A stretch of 12,073 bases of DNA. Source: CAYVXE01 sp964455375 (lineage in GTDB: Bacteria > Zhuqueibacterota > Zhuqueibacteria > Oceanimicrobiales > Oceanimicrobiaceae). The notes beneath the pieces are model-generated. The model did not search any database and was not told the origin of the DNA. It saw only the letters and a list, made by a program, of their open reading frames with translations. The DNA lies in assembly GCA_964455375.1 (NCBI GenBank), contig CAYVXE010000122.1, forward strand, positions 1-12,073, given 5' to 3'. This document shows, in pieces, positions 5,931 through 12,073 of the stretch. Each line of letters opens with the position of its first letter. Within the stretch, counting starts at the first letter, position 1. The translations under genes and the position numbers were made by a program.

Positions 5931-7103
5931 TTAACTGAAAAGAATGTTTTCGACAAAGGTTTCCAACTGAATTCCCAGATGATCAAACGTTGTCTGATTT
6001 TCTTCAAACTCGCTGATAAAATAAGGGATTCCTTCTTCATCGAGCATTTTGCTGTAGGTTACCTGTTCTTCGAGCCCGGGCTCGCACATTTTGGCAGCCG
6101 TCACAATTGCTGCCTCAGCCGAGGCATTTTTGATGCGTTCCAGCAGCATTTTCTCTTTGGGTTTGCGCAAGTCGTGCTGCACAGGACTGTAACTGGAATT
6201 TTCAATGTACGCTTCAGCCAGATTGGACAGCGGGTCGCCATCCACAGCCACATCATCGAGAAACCAGCGCAAGCCGATCATCAGGTCGTCATCCACCAGG
6301 TAACAGGAACGGTCGATGGTCTGCAGCAGGTCTAAGGGCGGCTGTTCGCAAAAACCGCCTTCGAAAACCACCCGCATTTTGTCCTGTTTCTTGCTCTGCC
6401 GCTGTTTGATCATGGGCAGGACCGCACGCATGAAACGATTGAATTCTTCTCTTGGGATAAACCCTGCAAGCGCCATGAGGCTGAACGCGTCATCGGCGGC
6501 GATGAGCCACGGGGTGTCCCGTTTGATGGCATACAGTTCCCGCAAAAGCCACCGGCTTTCATTGTAAACCGAAAGTGAATGCCGTAAATCGTTATCTGTA
6601 ATTTTTTTTCCTGAAATGTCTTCCAGGTCTTTTGCGAGTCTGGTATATTCCTCTTTCAGATACTGGATTGAATAGCTTGAGTTTGGATTTTGTGGCAGGT
6701 AAAGAATTTGACATTTGTAGGAAAAGTTACGTCCCCAGATTGCCGCTAAATTGCGGGCCGCGTCGCAGATGGGGTGGGTGACAAACATTTCTAACTCGAC
6801 CTTTTGGGTCAACGCCAATTCCAGAGACGTTTTGATGATGGAGCAGAGATATGACCCAAAATGGGATTCCGATTCCATGCCCTCAACCTGAGCACCGCAG
6901 ATTTTCAATGGCAGGAGTCCGGCAGCATGGGCGATTTCTTCCGGAAAGTAGACTTGAAAATGTCCGACTACTTTTCCGCCTGCTTCCCGCCAACGCTTGA
7001 CTGTAGGGTAGTCGGGGTCTTCCACAAGATCATGGCAGATATGTAAAATCTCGTCCAGCGACTTACCCTGCCATTCGGTAAAGATTGTATTCGATTGTGT
7101 CAT
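5931..7103 (-). CDS. bcrC: Benzoyl-CoA reductase subunit C (BcrC/BzdN)
   Basis: The 390-residue protein is the second catalytic subunit of class I benzoyl-CoA reductase and belongs to the same HgdB-like family as BcrB. Recognisable blocks are YFPEEIAHAAGLLPLKICG (52-70), SYLCSIIKTSLELALTQ (C87), FVTHPICDAARNLAAIWGR (C113), GGFCEQPPLDLLQ, AKMCEPGLEEQ (C340), and a C-terminal EFEENQTTFDHLGIQLETF. These are typical of the N subunit of bzd-type reductases. C69, C87, C113 and C340 are candidate iron-sulfur ligands. A GGAGAC ribosome-binding site lies 7 bases before the ATG. It heads the reductase block C-B-ATPase-ATPase, the same order as bzdNOPQ. A 175-base spacer separates it from the short-chain dehydrogenase upstream, so an internal promoter is possible, although I see no clear one. 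Cytosolic. Confidence 0.94.
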   Translation of the reverse strand: MTQSNTIFTEWQGKSLDEILHICHDLVEDPDYPTVKRWREAGGKVVGHFQVYFPEEIAHAAGLLPLKICGAQVEGMESESHFGSYLCSIIKTSLELALTQKVELEMFVTHPICDAARNLAAIWGRNFSYKCQILYLPQNPNSSYSIQYLKEEYTRLAKDLEDISGKKITDNDLRHSLSVYNESRWLLRELYAIKRDTPWLIAADDAFSLMALAGFIPREEFNRFMRAVLPMIKQRQSKKQDKMRVVFEGGFCEQPPLDLLQTIDRSCYLVDDDLMIGLRWFLDDVAVDGDPLSNLAEAYIENSSYSPVQHDLRKPKEKMLLERIKNASAEAAIVTAAKMCEPGLEEQVTYSKMLDEEGIPYFISEFEENQTTFDHLGIQLETFVENILFS

Positions 7104-7228
7104 TTTATGTCTCCGCTTTTGATTCCCATGGTAGATAGATTTTTCAGTAAATCATTTTTCCCGCGATGCAACGTATGTGGGATTTATAATTTTGTGCATT
7201 CGTCTATTATGTGCAGATTTCTTATTTC

Positions 7229-7252
7229 CATATACCCATATACCCATATACC
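7229..7252. repeat. Three exact tandem copies of an 8-base unit
   Basis: CATATACC occurs three times in a row with no mismatch in the 175-base spacer between the short-chain dehydrogenase stop and the bcrC start. Related TATACCC words continue nearby (7253-7276). The tract lies 126 bases upstream of bcrC. It may simply be low-complexity spacer; a change in copy number would alter spacing to any internal promoter. Confidence 0.75.
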
Positions 7253-7278
7253 CTATAACTTATAACTCTGTATACCCT

Positions 7279-8001
7279 TCAAATATACTGTCCGCCATCA
7301 ACCTTGATGACTTCTCCCGTGATATGTTTTGCCAGGTCAGAACACAAAAATAAAATCACGTTTGCGACGTCTTCCGGTTGTGCCAGCCGGCCGAAGACCG
7401 TTTCTGCTTTTGCTCCTTCGATGATCTTTTCAGGGAGATTTTCCATGAGCGGTGTGAGCACGTAACCCGGCGCCACGGCATTTACGTTGACGTTGTGGCG
7501 GCCTAATTCTTTGGCGATTGTTTTTGTCAGACCAATGAGTCCGGCTTTAGCCGCGGAATAATTGACCAGACCGAACTTGCCGCGCATGCCATTAATGGAG
7601 GACACATTGACGATTTTTCCCCGATTTGCTTGCCGAAAATATGGAGCTATGTGATGAATGAAATTAAACGCCCCTTTCAAATTGACATTCAGAACCGCAT
7701 CCCAATCTTTTTCGCTCATGCGCCAGACGGGTGCATCCCGGGAAATGCCAGCATTGTTGATGAGGCAGTCGATGGCTTTTTCTTCTTTCAGAATGGTTTT
7801 AACACAGGTGCCAACCGCCTGGAAATTTGCTACATCAGCTTCCAGATAGCGCACGTTTTGCACCGGTTTTTCAGGCCGGTGTAAATCCACGCACACCACC
7901 CGTGCACCGGCCTCTCTAAAAGACCTGACGGTTGTATCGCCAATGCCGCTGCTGCCGCCGGTTACGACGACCACCTGGTTTTCAAAATTGAATGAAGTCA
8001 T
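7279..8001 (-). CDS. Short-chain dehydrogenase/reductase, probable 3-hydroxypimeloyl-CoA dehydrogenase
   Basis: The 240-residue protein is a classical SDR of FabG/PhaB-like type. It has the TGGSSGIG cofactor loop (14-21), NNAG (82-85), and the catalytic residues N107, S135, Y148 and K152 (YSAAK). PGYVLTPL and a C-terminal GEVIKVDGGQYI complete the pattern. An aspartate ends the second beta strand (CVDL, D39), which usually favours NAD(H) over NADP(H) and so fits an oxidative role. In this cluster the likely reaction is 3-hydroxypimeloyl-CoA to 3-oxopimeloyl-CoA, between Oah and the thiolase; bzd clusters also carry an SDR gene (bzdZ), as I recall. A biosynthetic FabG-like function cannot be excluded from sequence alone. 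The ribosome-binding site is weak. A 140-base repeat-bearing spacer separates it from dch upstream. Cytosolic. Confidence 0.92.
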   Translation of the reverse strand: MTSFNFENQVVVVTGGSSGIGDTTVRSFREAGARVVCVDLHRPEKPVQNVRYLEADVANFQAVGTCVKTILKEEKAIDCLINNAGISRDAPVWRMSEKDWDAVLNVNLKGAFNFIHHIAPYFRQANRGKIVNVSSINGMRGKFGLVNYSAAKAGLIGLTKTIAKELGRHNVNVNAVAPGYVLTPLMENLPEKIIEGAKAETVFGRLAQPEDVANVILFLCSDLAKHITGEVIKVDGGQYI

Positions 8002-8052
8002 TTGTATTTATCGAGATTGTCGAAAATGACCAACTTAAACAAATCTTTACGT

Positions 8053-8109
8053 TGAGCGTCGTCGAAGCATGGCATGAAAACAATGCGTTACAGCCTTCGA
8101 CTCCGCTCA
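8053..8109. repeat. Imperfect inverted repeat, 15-base arms (REP-like)
   Basis: TGAGCGTCGTCGAAG (8053-8067) pairs with CTTCGACTCCGCTCA (8095-8109) at 13 of 15 positions around a 27-base loop. The sequence CTTCGACTCCGCTCAGGCTGA resembles a dispersed intergenic palindrome that I recall from several bacterial genomes. It lies in the only sizeable spacer between dch and the short-chain dehydrogenase, so the operon transcript would carry this hairpin. It could act in mRNA processing or stability, or be a passive insertion. Confidence 0.65.
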
Positions 8110-8141
8110 GGCTGAAGAGGAAATCTACTTTTCCCACACAC

Positions 8142-8915
8142 TCAACCATTTTGCCAGACCGGTTTACGTTTTTCCAGAAAGGCCGTAATGCCTTCGTTGG
8201 CGTCTTCGGTTTCCATCAGTTCCTGAACATAGCGCGCTTCTATCAGATCGATATTTTTTAAGAATGCCTGGTACATTTCAAAACGGGCTGTGTTGACGGT
8301 AAATTCTAACGCTGTTCTGCTTTTCGGTAAAATATATTTTGAGATGAATTCGTTCAATTCCGATTCAGGATCATCGGAAATGGCGTGGACGAGCCCGATT
8401 TCCCTGGCTTCTTTTGCGGTAATAGACCGGCCGCTGAGGATAAGATCGTCTGCATGCATTTGACCGACCCGGTGTGGCAAAATCAGGGAAGCAACGGGTG
8501 GAAAGACCGCCAGGTTAATTTCCGGCTGTCCGAACATGGCATTGGGGGAAGCAAAGATCCAATGACAAAACGACGCTAATTCCAGACCGCCACCAAGACA
8601 TTGCCCTCTGACCAGTGCAAACATCAGTTTACCGGTTTTGATTAAGATGCGCAGCATCTTGTGGAATATTCTCAGCATGTCGGCAACGGCCTCTTTCCGG
8701 TGCTCGTGGACACTGGCGCCAAAAGAAAAATGCTCGCCCTCTCCCATAAAAACGATTGCTTTTACAAACGGATTTGTCCCTTCGTTACTGAGGATGCGGA
8801 TGATTTCAGTCATCATTTGCTTGTCCAACACATTGGCTTTTGGGTCGTTCAGTGTAATCGTTAGAATTTGCTGATCGTGTGTCAATGCAACACGTATTTT
8901 TTTAAAATCAGACAT
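8142..8915 (-). CDS. dch: Cyclohexa-1,5-diene-1-carbonyl-CoA hydratase
   Basis: The 257-residue protein belongs to the crotonase (enoyl-CoA hydratase) family and matches the length of Thauera Dch. It shows GEHFSFGASVHEHRK (oxyanion-hole region), LVRGQCLGGGLELASFCHWIFAS and FGQPEINLAVFPPVA, which together are characteristic of dienoyl-CoA hydratases of the benzoyl-CoA pathway. It adds water to cyclohexa-1,5-diene-1-carbonyl-CoA, giving 6-hydroxycyclohex-1-ene-1-carbonyl-CoA, the substrate of Had. A strong AGGAGTAAG ribosome-binding site precedes the ATG. It lies 37 bases after the acetyltransferase gene. A generic enoyl-CoA hydratase is the alternative, but the company of had, oah and bcr makes Dch much more likely. 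Cytosolic. Confidence 0.92.
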   Translation of the reverse strand: MSDFKKIRVALTHDQQILTITLNDPKANVLDKQMMTEIIRILSNEGTNPFVKAIVFMGEGEHFSFGASVHEHRKEAVADMLRIFHKMLRILIKTGKLMFALVRGQCLGGGLELASFCHWIFASPNAMFGQPEINLAVFPPVASLILPHRVGQMHADDLILSGRSITAKEAREIGLVHAISDDPESELNEFISKYILPKSRTALEFTVNTARFEMYQAFLKNIDLIEARYVQELMETEDANEGITAFLEKRKPVWQNG

Positions 8916-8952
8916 CTCTTACTCCTGAAAATTTTTTTATGACAATTGTTCT

Positions 8953-9399
8953 TTAAAAATCCAGTTCAAGTTCCATAAACGGCCCTGCCTTAAACCCCGA
9001 GGCCCGGAAAAAACTCAGGACATCGATGTTATCTTTACGAACCATGGTGCGAACCGTATTAATTCCTTTGGATTTGAATTTCAGACAGACTTCGCGGCAG
9101 AGTGCCAGACCGACACCGTGACGACCGCAGTCAGGATTTACGCCGATGGCGAAAATCCAGCCGCACAAAGGTGAACCGAATTCCCAGGCTCGGCCTTCGG
9201 CAAGGATGTAGCCGATAACGTTGCCTTTTGCCACAGCAACGTAACCTAAAATGAATCGTTTTTTGGGGGTGCCGTCGATAAACGGTTTGAGGCGGGACAG
9301 CCAATAATCCTGTTTTTCTTCACCGGAATGAATGGCGTCGATGGCAATGATGGCGTTGCAGTCGTCTTTGTTTATTTTTCTTATTGTGAAGTCCAGCAT
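8953..9399 (-). CDS. GNAT-family N-acetyltransferase, possibly BadL-like
   Basis: The 148-residue protein has the GNAT fold pattern: an N-terminal TIRKINKDDCNAI helix, beta strands around VAKGNVIGYILAEG (57-69), then GWIFAIGVNPD followed by the acetyl-CoA loop CGRHGVGLAL (91-100), and a C-terminal DVLSFFRASGFKAG segment typical of the family. It transfers an acetyl group from acetyl-CoA to an amine; the acceptor is unknown. It lies between oah (22 bases) and dch (37 bases) on the same strand, so it is almost certainly co-transcribed with pathway enzymes. As I recall, the Rhodopseudomonas palustris bad cluster encodes a GNAT, BadL, reported to acetylate aminobenzoates and thereby affect the BadM repressor. 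Whether this protein is an orthologue cannot be judged from the sequence alone. Protein-lysine or N-terminal acetylation is an alternative. The ribosome-binding site is weak. Confidence 0.88.
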   Translation of the reverse strand: MLDFTIRKINKDDCNAIIAIDAIHSGEEKQDYWLSRLKPFIDGTPKKRFILGYVAVAKGNVIGYILAEGRAWEFGSPLCGWIFAIGVNPDCGRHGVGLALCREVCLKFKSKGINTVRTMVRKDNIDVLSFFRASGFKAGPFMELELDF

Positions 9400-9421
9400 G
9401 ATAATTGTCTCATAGAGCCTG

Positions 9422-10513
9422 TCATTCTGAAGGCGGCATGACGCTTGCGATTAAATCGTCGTTCCATTTTTGACCGCTGGCAAGCAGTTGCCGCAGTTTG
9501 ATGAAATCCACTTCCCGGTGACCTTTCGCACCTTCGTTAAAGGCTCTGAAACCAGCCTTTCCTTCCGTGAGCATATTCATACCCAGCCAGGCGCGGTTGC
9601 TTTCCCTGTTTTTGTCCCAGTGCGCCAATTTGTGCTTGCGTACCGATTCGATGGTTTTGGTTAAGCATCCGGGTACGGTCATCATCAGCGATGTACAGAG
9701 ATTGTCCACAGCTTTGTCCAGATTTGACAAATCCTTTTCGCATTGTTTGAGTAGGTCTTTGGCCTGTTGTTTGTCTTCGCCGCTTTTCGACTCACCGAAA
9801 ATGATTTTTCCGGATGTGTTCATCCAGCGGTCGGTAACGACAAGTGGATTGGCAATAAAGGCCCCGTCTTTTTTCAGGACCGGAACCGTTTCGGTTAACA
9901 GTCCAAGCCGGTAAGCTTTGTGTGCACTCCAGATTTCACAGAGTGTGCAGCTCAACATTGCCGTTTCGATGCCCACAAACAGGGGAAGAAAATCTGTTGA
10001 TCCGCCATCCGGGGCCGAGCCGTGTTTCGGACCTGCCTGACCGAAAACAGCCATATCGCTGGCGATTGAGAAATCGCACGCCATGCCGATTTCCTGTCCG
10101 CCGGCAATACGCATGCCGTTGACACGACAGATGACCGGTTTATCGCAATGTAAAATGGTCGTGACCATATCGTTAAACAGCCGCATGTACTGGCGGTACT
10201 CTTCCGGTTGCCCTGCGTAATATTCGGCGTACTCTTTGGTGTTGCCACCGGTGCAGAACGCCTGATCTCCCACGCCGGTAAAAACCACCGCTACAACATT
10301 CCGGGAATTCGACGCTTTTCTGAAAGCGAGAATGACTTCTTTTACCATTTGCGTCGTGTAGGAATTGAGCTGCTCCGGGTTGTTCAGGATAATCCAGGCA
10401 TTGTAAAGCCCTTCCACCGGTTTTCCTTGCCGATCGAGGCATGGTTTGAGTTGATAAATGATTTCTTGGAATTCAAAGTCAGGGACTAAGTCGTGATTTT
10501 TGAAGATTTCCAT
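9422..10513 (-). CDS. oah: 6-Oxocyclohex-1-ene-1-carbonyl-CoA hydrolase
   Basis: The protein has 363 residues from the start I chose. It is an enlarged crotonase-family enzyme with the signature stretch FCTGGNTKEYAEYYAGQPEEY, then KPVICRVNGMRIAGGQEIGMACDF and FGQAGPKHGSAPDGGSTDFLP; these, with the length of about 360-370, are specific to Oah. It adds two waters to 6-oxocyclohex-1-ene-1-carbonyl-CoA and opens the ring to 3-hydroxypimeloyl-CoA. An in-frame upstream ATG (10531) would overlap had and has no ribosome-binding site. The ATG at 10513 has AGGAGC (10520-10525) 6 bases before it, overlapping the had TAG stop, and starts the protein at MEIFKNHDL. The spacing implies translational coupling with had. 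The Oah call is very secure. Cytosolic. Confidence 0.95.
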   Translation of the reverse strand: MEIFKNHDLVPDFEFQEIIYQLKPCLDRQGKPVEGLYNAWIILNNPEQLNSYTTQMVKEVILAFRKASNSRNVVAVVFTGVGDQAFCTGGNTKEYAEYYAGQPEEYRQYMRLFNDMVTTILHCDKPVICRVNGMRIAGGQEIGMACDFSIASDMAVFGQAGPKHGSAPDGGSTDFLPLFVGIETAMLSCTLCEIWSAHKAYRLGLLTETVPVLKKDGAFIANPLVVTDRWMNTSGKIIFGESKSGEDKQQAKDLLKQCEKDLSNLDKAVDNLCTSLMMTVPGCLTKTIESVRKHKLAHWDKNRESNRAWLGMNMLTEGKAGFRAFNEGAKGHREVDFIKLRQLLASGQKWNDDLIASVMPPSE

Positions 10514-10519
10514 TGCAAT

Positions 10520-10525
10520 GCTCCT
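10520..10525 (-). promoter_or_regulatory. Ribosome-binding site that sets the oah start
   Basis: AGGAGC on the minus strand lies 6 bases before the ATG at 10513-10511 and shares bases with the had TAG stop (10526-10524). It supports the shorter oah start over the in-frame ATG at 10531 and suggests that ribosomes finishing had restart at oah. Confidence 0.8.
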
Positions 10526-11609
10526 AATCAAAGTCAGGGATTAATATGGGGCGTTTTTCTATTTCTCTATGATGAACCCGTTGAAAAACGGAATTGATTT
10601 CGCTGAGTGGAAATGTTTGCACAAATGGCGCCAGTTGTATTTTACCGTGTCTGACGAGTTCGAGAACTTCGGGATAATATTTCGGATGGCAACCCCAGTT
10701 GCCGATGGCGCGGGCGTCGTAGGCCATGAGATTACTCAGGCGCAGTTCTAATTTCTCCATGGTAAAACCAACCACACTCAACGTAGCGCCGAATGTTAGT
10801 AAACTGAACGCCAGCTCCTGACCGGCTTTTGTTCCGGACGTTTCGAAAATTTTCCACTCATATTTCGAAAGAGAATTTTCAGCAACAAAGCTCTGAATCG
10901 CTTTACGCAATTCTTTTTTGTCGTACTCTTTTGGGTTGAAAGTTTTCTCTGCGCCGAATTGTGCAACGCTTTGCAGTTTGCGGTCGTCCACATCAATCGC
11001 CACCACGGAAGCACCGAGAGCGTTTGCAATTTGCACGCCATAGCCGCCTATGCCGCCGACACCGATAAAAATTGCCAGATCGTTTTCCGTTAAACCGGAA
11101 TTTTTCACCGCCTGGTAGGGTGTCGTCACTGCGTCGGCGATTACGGAAAGTTCTGTTAACGTGACGCCGGAATTCCCGAAAATTCTGTTCTCGCTTTCGA
11201 CATCGACCGGGCACAGATATTTTCCGGGAACAACGATGTGGCTGGCAAATCCGCCGTTGATGTGATTGCCGGGCATTTTTTGTTGACGGCAAATGGTACC
11301 GCGGCCTTTACGGCACAGATCGCACTCACCGCAGGGTAAAACTGCCGGAATGATCACTGCCTTGCCTTTCCACTCTTGAACGTTCGCACCGGTTTCCTGA
11401 ACGAATCCGCTTATCTCATGGCCTAAAGTTAGTGGAGGCGGTTGTACAGTCCGGACGCCGTCGTAATAGAAACCAAGGTCTGTGTGACAGACACCGCAGC
11501 CGGAGATTTTTACTAAAACGTCTTCTGAACTCAGGGATGGTACAATGATTTTGGTATGTTTAAAAGGTTTGCCGGGTTGAGTCATTTGCCAGGAAAGAAT
11601 GTCGTGCAT
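10524..11609 (-). CDS. had: 6-Hydroxycyclohex-1-ene-1-carbonyl-CoA dehydrogenase
   Basis: The 361-residue protein is a zinc-containing medium-chain alcohol dehydrogenase. Catalytic zinc ligands are visible as C41 (CGVCHTDLG) with H64 and E65 (GHEISG). Structural zinc ligands are C93, C96, C99 and C107 (PCGECDLCRKGRGTIC). The NAD-binding loop is GVGGIG (183-188), followed by an acidic VVAIDVDDRK. The MPGNHINGGFASHIVVP segment and the operon context point to Had, which oxidises 6-hydroxycyclohex-1-ene-1-carbonyl-CoA to the 6-oxo compound with NAD+. It is the first gene of the operon, starting about 52 bases after the predicted transcription start, with a TGAGGTAA ribosome-binding site. It is directly followed by oah. 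A related alcohol dehydrogenase is conceivable, but the pairing with oah and dch makes Had the strong choice. Cytosolic. Confidence 0.93.
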   Translation of the reverse strand: MHDILSWQMTQPGKPFKHTKIIVPSLSSEDVLVKISGCGVCHTDLGFYYDGVRTVQPPPLTLGHEISGFVQETGANVQEWKGKAVIIPAVLPCGECDLCRKGRGTICRQQKMPGNHINGGFASHIVVPGKYLCPVDVESENRIFGNSGVTLTELSVIADAVTTPYQAVKNSGLTENDLAIFIGVGGIGGYGVQIANALGASVVAIDVDDRKLQSVAQFGAEKTFNPKEYDKKELRKAIQSFVAENSLSKYEWKIFETSGTKAGQELAFSLLTFGATLSVVGFTMEKLELRLSNLMAYDARAIGNWGCHPKYYPEVLELVRHGKIQLAPFVQTFPLSEINSVFQRVHHREIEKRPILIPDFD

Positions 11610-11643
11610 GGTTACCTCAAGGTTACATATTTCTTTAAAGAAG

Positions 11644-11669
11644 TAAACAAGTACCTGATTACTTGTTTA
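11644..11669. promoter_or_regulatory. Perfect 10+10 palindrome, probable repressor operator
   Basis: TAAACAAGTA (11644-11653) and TACTTGTTTA (11660-11669) are exact reverse complements separated by CCTGAT. The palindrome begins at the last base of the predicted -10 box and covers the expected transcription start (near 11662) into the leader, where a bound dimer would block RNA polymerase. Size and symmetry fit a TetR- or similar helix-turn-helix repressor. No regulator gene is present in the window. I found no second copy elsewhere in the window. Confidence 0.7.
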
Positions 11670-11696
11670 AGATAAAAATTCATCGGTTAATGTCAA
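11669..11696 (-). promoter_or_regulatory. Sigma-70-type promoter of the had operon
   Basis: On the minus strand TTGACA (11696-11691) is an exact -35 consensus. A 16-base spacer follows, then TATCTT (11674-11669), which matches the -10 consensus at 4 of 6 positions. The predicted start near 11662 gives a leader of about 52 bases before the had ATG. The region just upstream is AT-rich. No other candidate in the spacer is as good. Confidence 0.7.
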
Positions 11697-12073
11697 GAAA
11701 AAAGTTAAATAATTCTATATAAATTTACACGAGTTTCCGGTTAGGCCGACGTAACGGAATCCCTAAACCCATGAAAGTAAGTTAAATAGAGGTTGTTTGT
11801 ACCGTCGTGTCCTGCGTGATTTTTGTCTTGAAGTCAGTCGGATAGTGTGTGGCTGTCCAAAAAGTCAAAAAATATTGTCATTTCGAATCAGGCGGAAGCC
11901 TGAGGAGAAATCTGACCCGGAGACAGAGCTTGACATAAGTATTTGTTTTTATAAAGTATCATGATTAGCGCTCCCCAGATTCCTCCCTGCGGTCGGAATT
12001 GTAAATGTTAGATATTTCGTGGACAAAATTGTACCTTTAGAATTAGAAAGGAGGGATTTGCTCGAATTTCTCA
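11697..12073. other. Gene-free region upstream of the operon promoter
   Basis: I see no supported coding region here on either strand. The stretch 11697-11730 is AT-rich and may act as an upstream element for the promoter. A degenerate palindromic repeat occupies 11875-12001. At the right edge an AGGAGG word (12049-12054) on the plus strand could be a ribosome-binding site for a gene starting beyond the window, but no ATG follows inside it. Confidence 0.65.
11875..12001. repeat. Degenerate palindromic dispersed repeat with terminal inverted arms
   Basis: One end (11875-11914) begins TTGTCATTTCGAA and ends GAGGAGAAATCTG. The other end (11976-12001) begins CAGATTCCTCCC and finishes GGTCGGAATTG, an imperfect reverse complement of the first. 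Inside the first arm TCAGGC and GCCTGA (11888-11903) form a perfect 6-base stem with a GGAA loop. Elements of this form, pairing GTCATTTCGAA with AGATTCCTC, are common intergenic repeats in several uncultured and FCB-group genomes, as far as I recall. It has no coding capacity. Confidence 0.6.

Noticed and set aside
5931..7103. 2-hydroxyglutaryl-CoA dehydratase instead of benzoyl-CoA reductase
   Set aside because: The catalytic subunits share the family, but two ATPase subunits plus dch, had and oah in the same operon fit benzoyl-CoA reductase; a dehydratase normally has one activator.
7104..7278. Internal promoter before bcrC
   Set aside because: A TATAAT word occurs only on the plus strand; I found no matched -35/-10 pair on the minus strand.
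10514..10531. Upstream ATG for oah
   Set aside because: It would overlap had, has no ribosome-binding site, and adds MIRSIA, which does not look like Oah; the ATG at 10513 has AGGAGC at proper distance.
12047..12073. Start of a plus-strand gene at the right edge
   Set aside because: An AGGAGG word is present but no ATG follows; TTG at 12058 is too close to it. A gene could begin beyond the window, but nothing inside supports it.
11950..12073. Minus-strand open frame entering from the right edge
   Set aside because: It passes through the palindromic repeat, stops after about 40 codons, and has no recognisable protein features.

Overview
The window holds one long minus-strand gene cluster for anaerobic breakdown of aromatic compounds through benzoyl-CoA. 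Transcription runs from about 11,660 down to 565. In transcription order it encodes: Had (6-hydroxycyclohex-1-ene-1-carbonyl-CoA dehydrogenase), Oah (6-oxocyclohex-1-ene-1-carbonyl-CoA hydrolase), a GNAT acetyltransferase, Dch (cyclohexa-1,5-diene-1-carbonyl-CoA hydratase), a short-chain dehydrogenase, the four subunits of an ATP-dependent (class I) benzoyl-CoA reductase, a hemerythrin-domain protein, a 99-residue cysteine-containing protein of unknown function, and a thiolase. After a 318-base spacer, a second hemerythrin-domain gene starts on the same strand and runs off the left edge.

Together the enzymes form a nearly closed route. Reductase: benzoyl-CoA to dienoyl-CoA. Dch: hydration. 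Had: oxidation to the 6-oxo compound. Oah: ring opening to 3-hydroxypimeloyl-CoA. Short-chain dehydrogenase: probably to 3-oxopimeloyl-CoA. Thiolase: probably to glutaryl-CoA plus acetyl-CoA. No enoyl-CoA hydratase or acyl-CoA dehydrogenase is needed after ring opening. Missing from the window are a benzoate-CoA ligase, the ferredoxin and ferredoxin-reducing enzyme that feed the reductase, glutaryl-CoA dehydrogenase, and any transcription regulator. Both ATPase subunits are short (270 and 281 residues), as in Azoarcus-type (bzd) reductases rather than the Thauera type.

Upstream of had is a good minus-strand promoter: an exact TTGACA, a 16-base spacer and TATCTT. A perfect 10+10 palindrome lies directly over the expected transcription start. 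This looks like a repressor-controlled operon, with the repressor encoded elsewhere.

The second ATPase gene is broken in the given sequence by 100 Ns flanked by two identical 55-base copies. This is almost certainly an assembly artefact: removing the Ns and one copy restores a 281-codon gene that is collinear with its paralogue.

The organism is an anaerobic (or facultative) bacterium of intermediate GC. Its spacers carry degenerate palindromic and tandem repeats (436-465, 7229-7252, 8053-8109, 11875-12001) of a kind I associate with FCB-group and other uncultured lineages rather than with Thauera, Azoarcus or Rhodopseudomonas; this assignment is weak. The most distinctive features are the hemerythrin genes, the unknown cysteine protein and the acetyltransferase built into a benzoyl-CoA operon. 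They suggest built-in oxygen protection or sensing, and possibly regulation by small-molecule acetylation.
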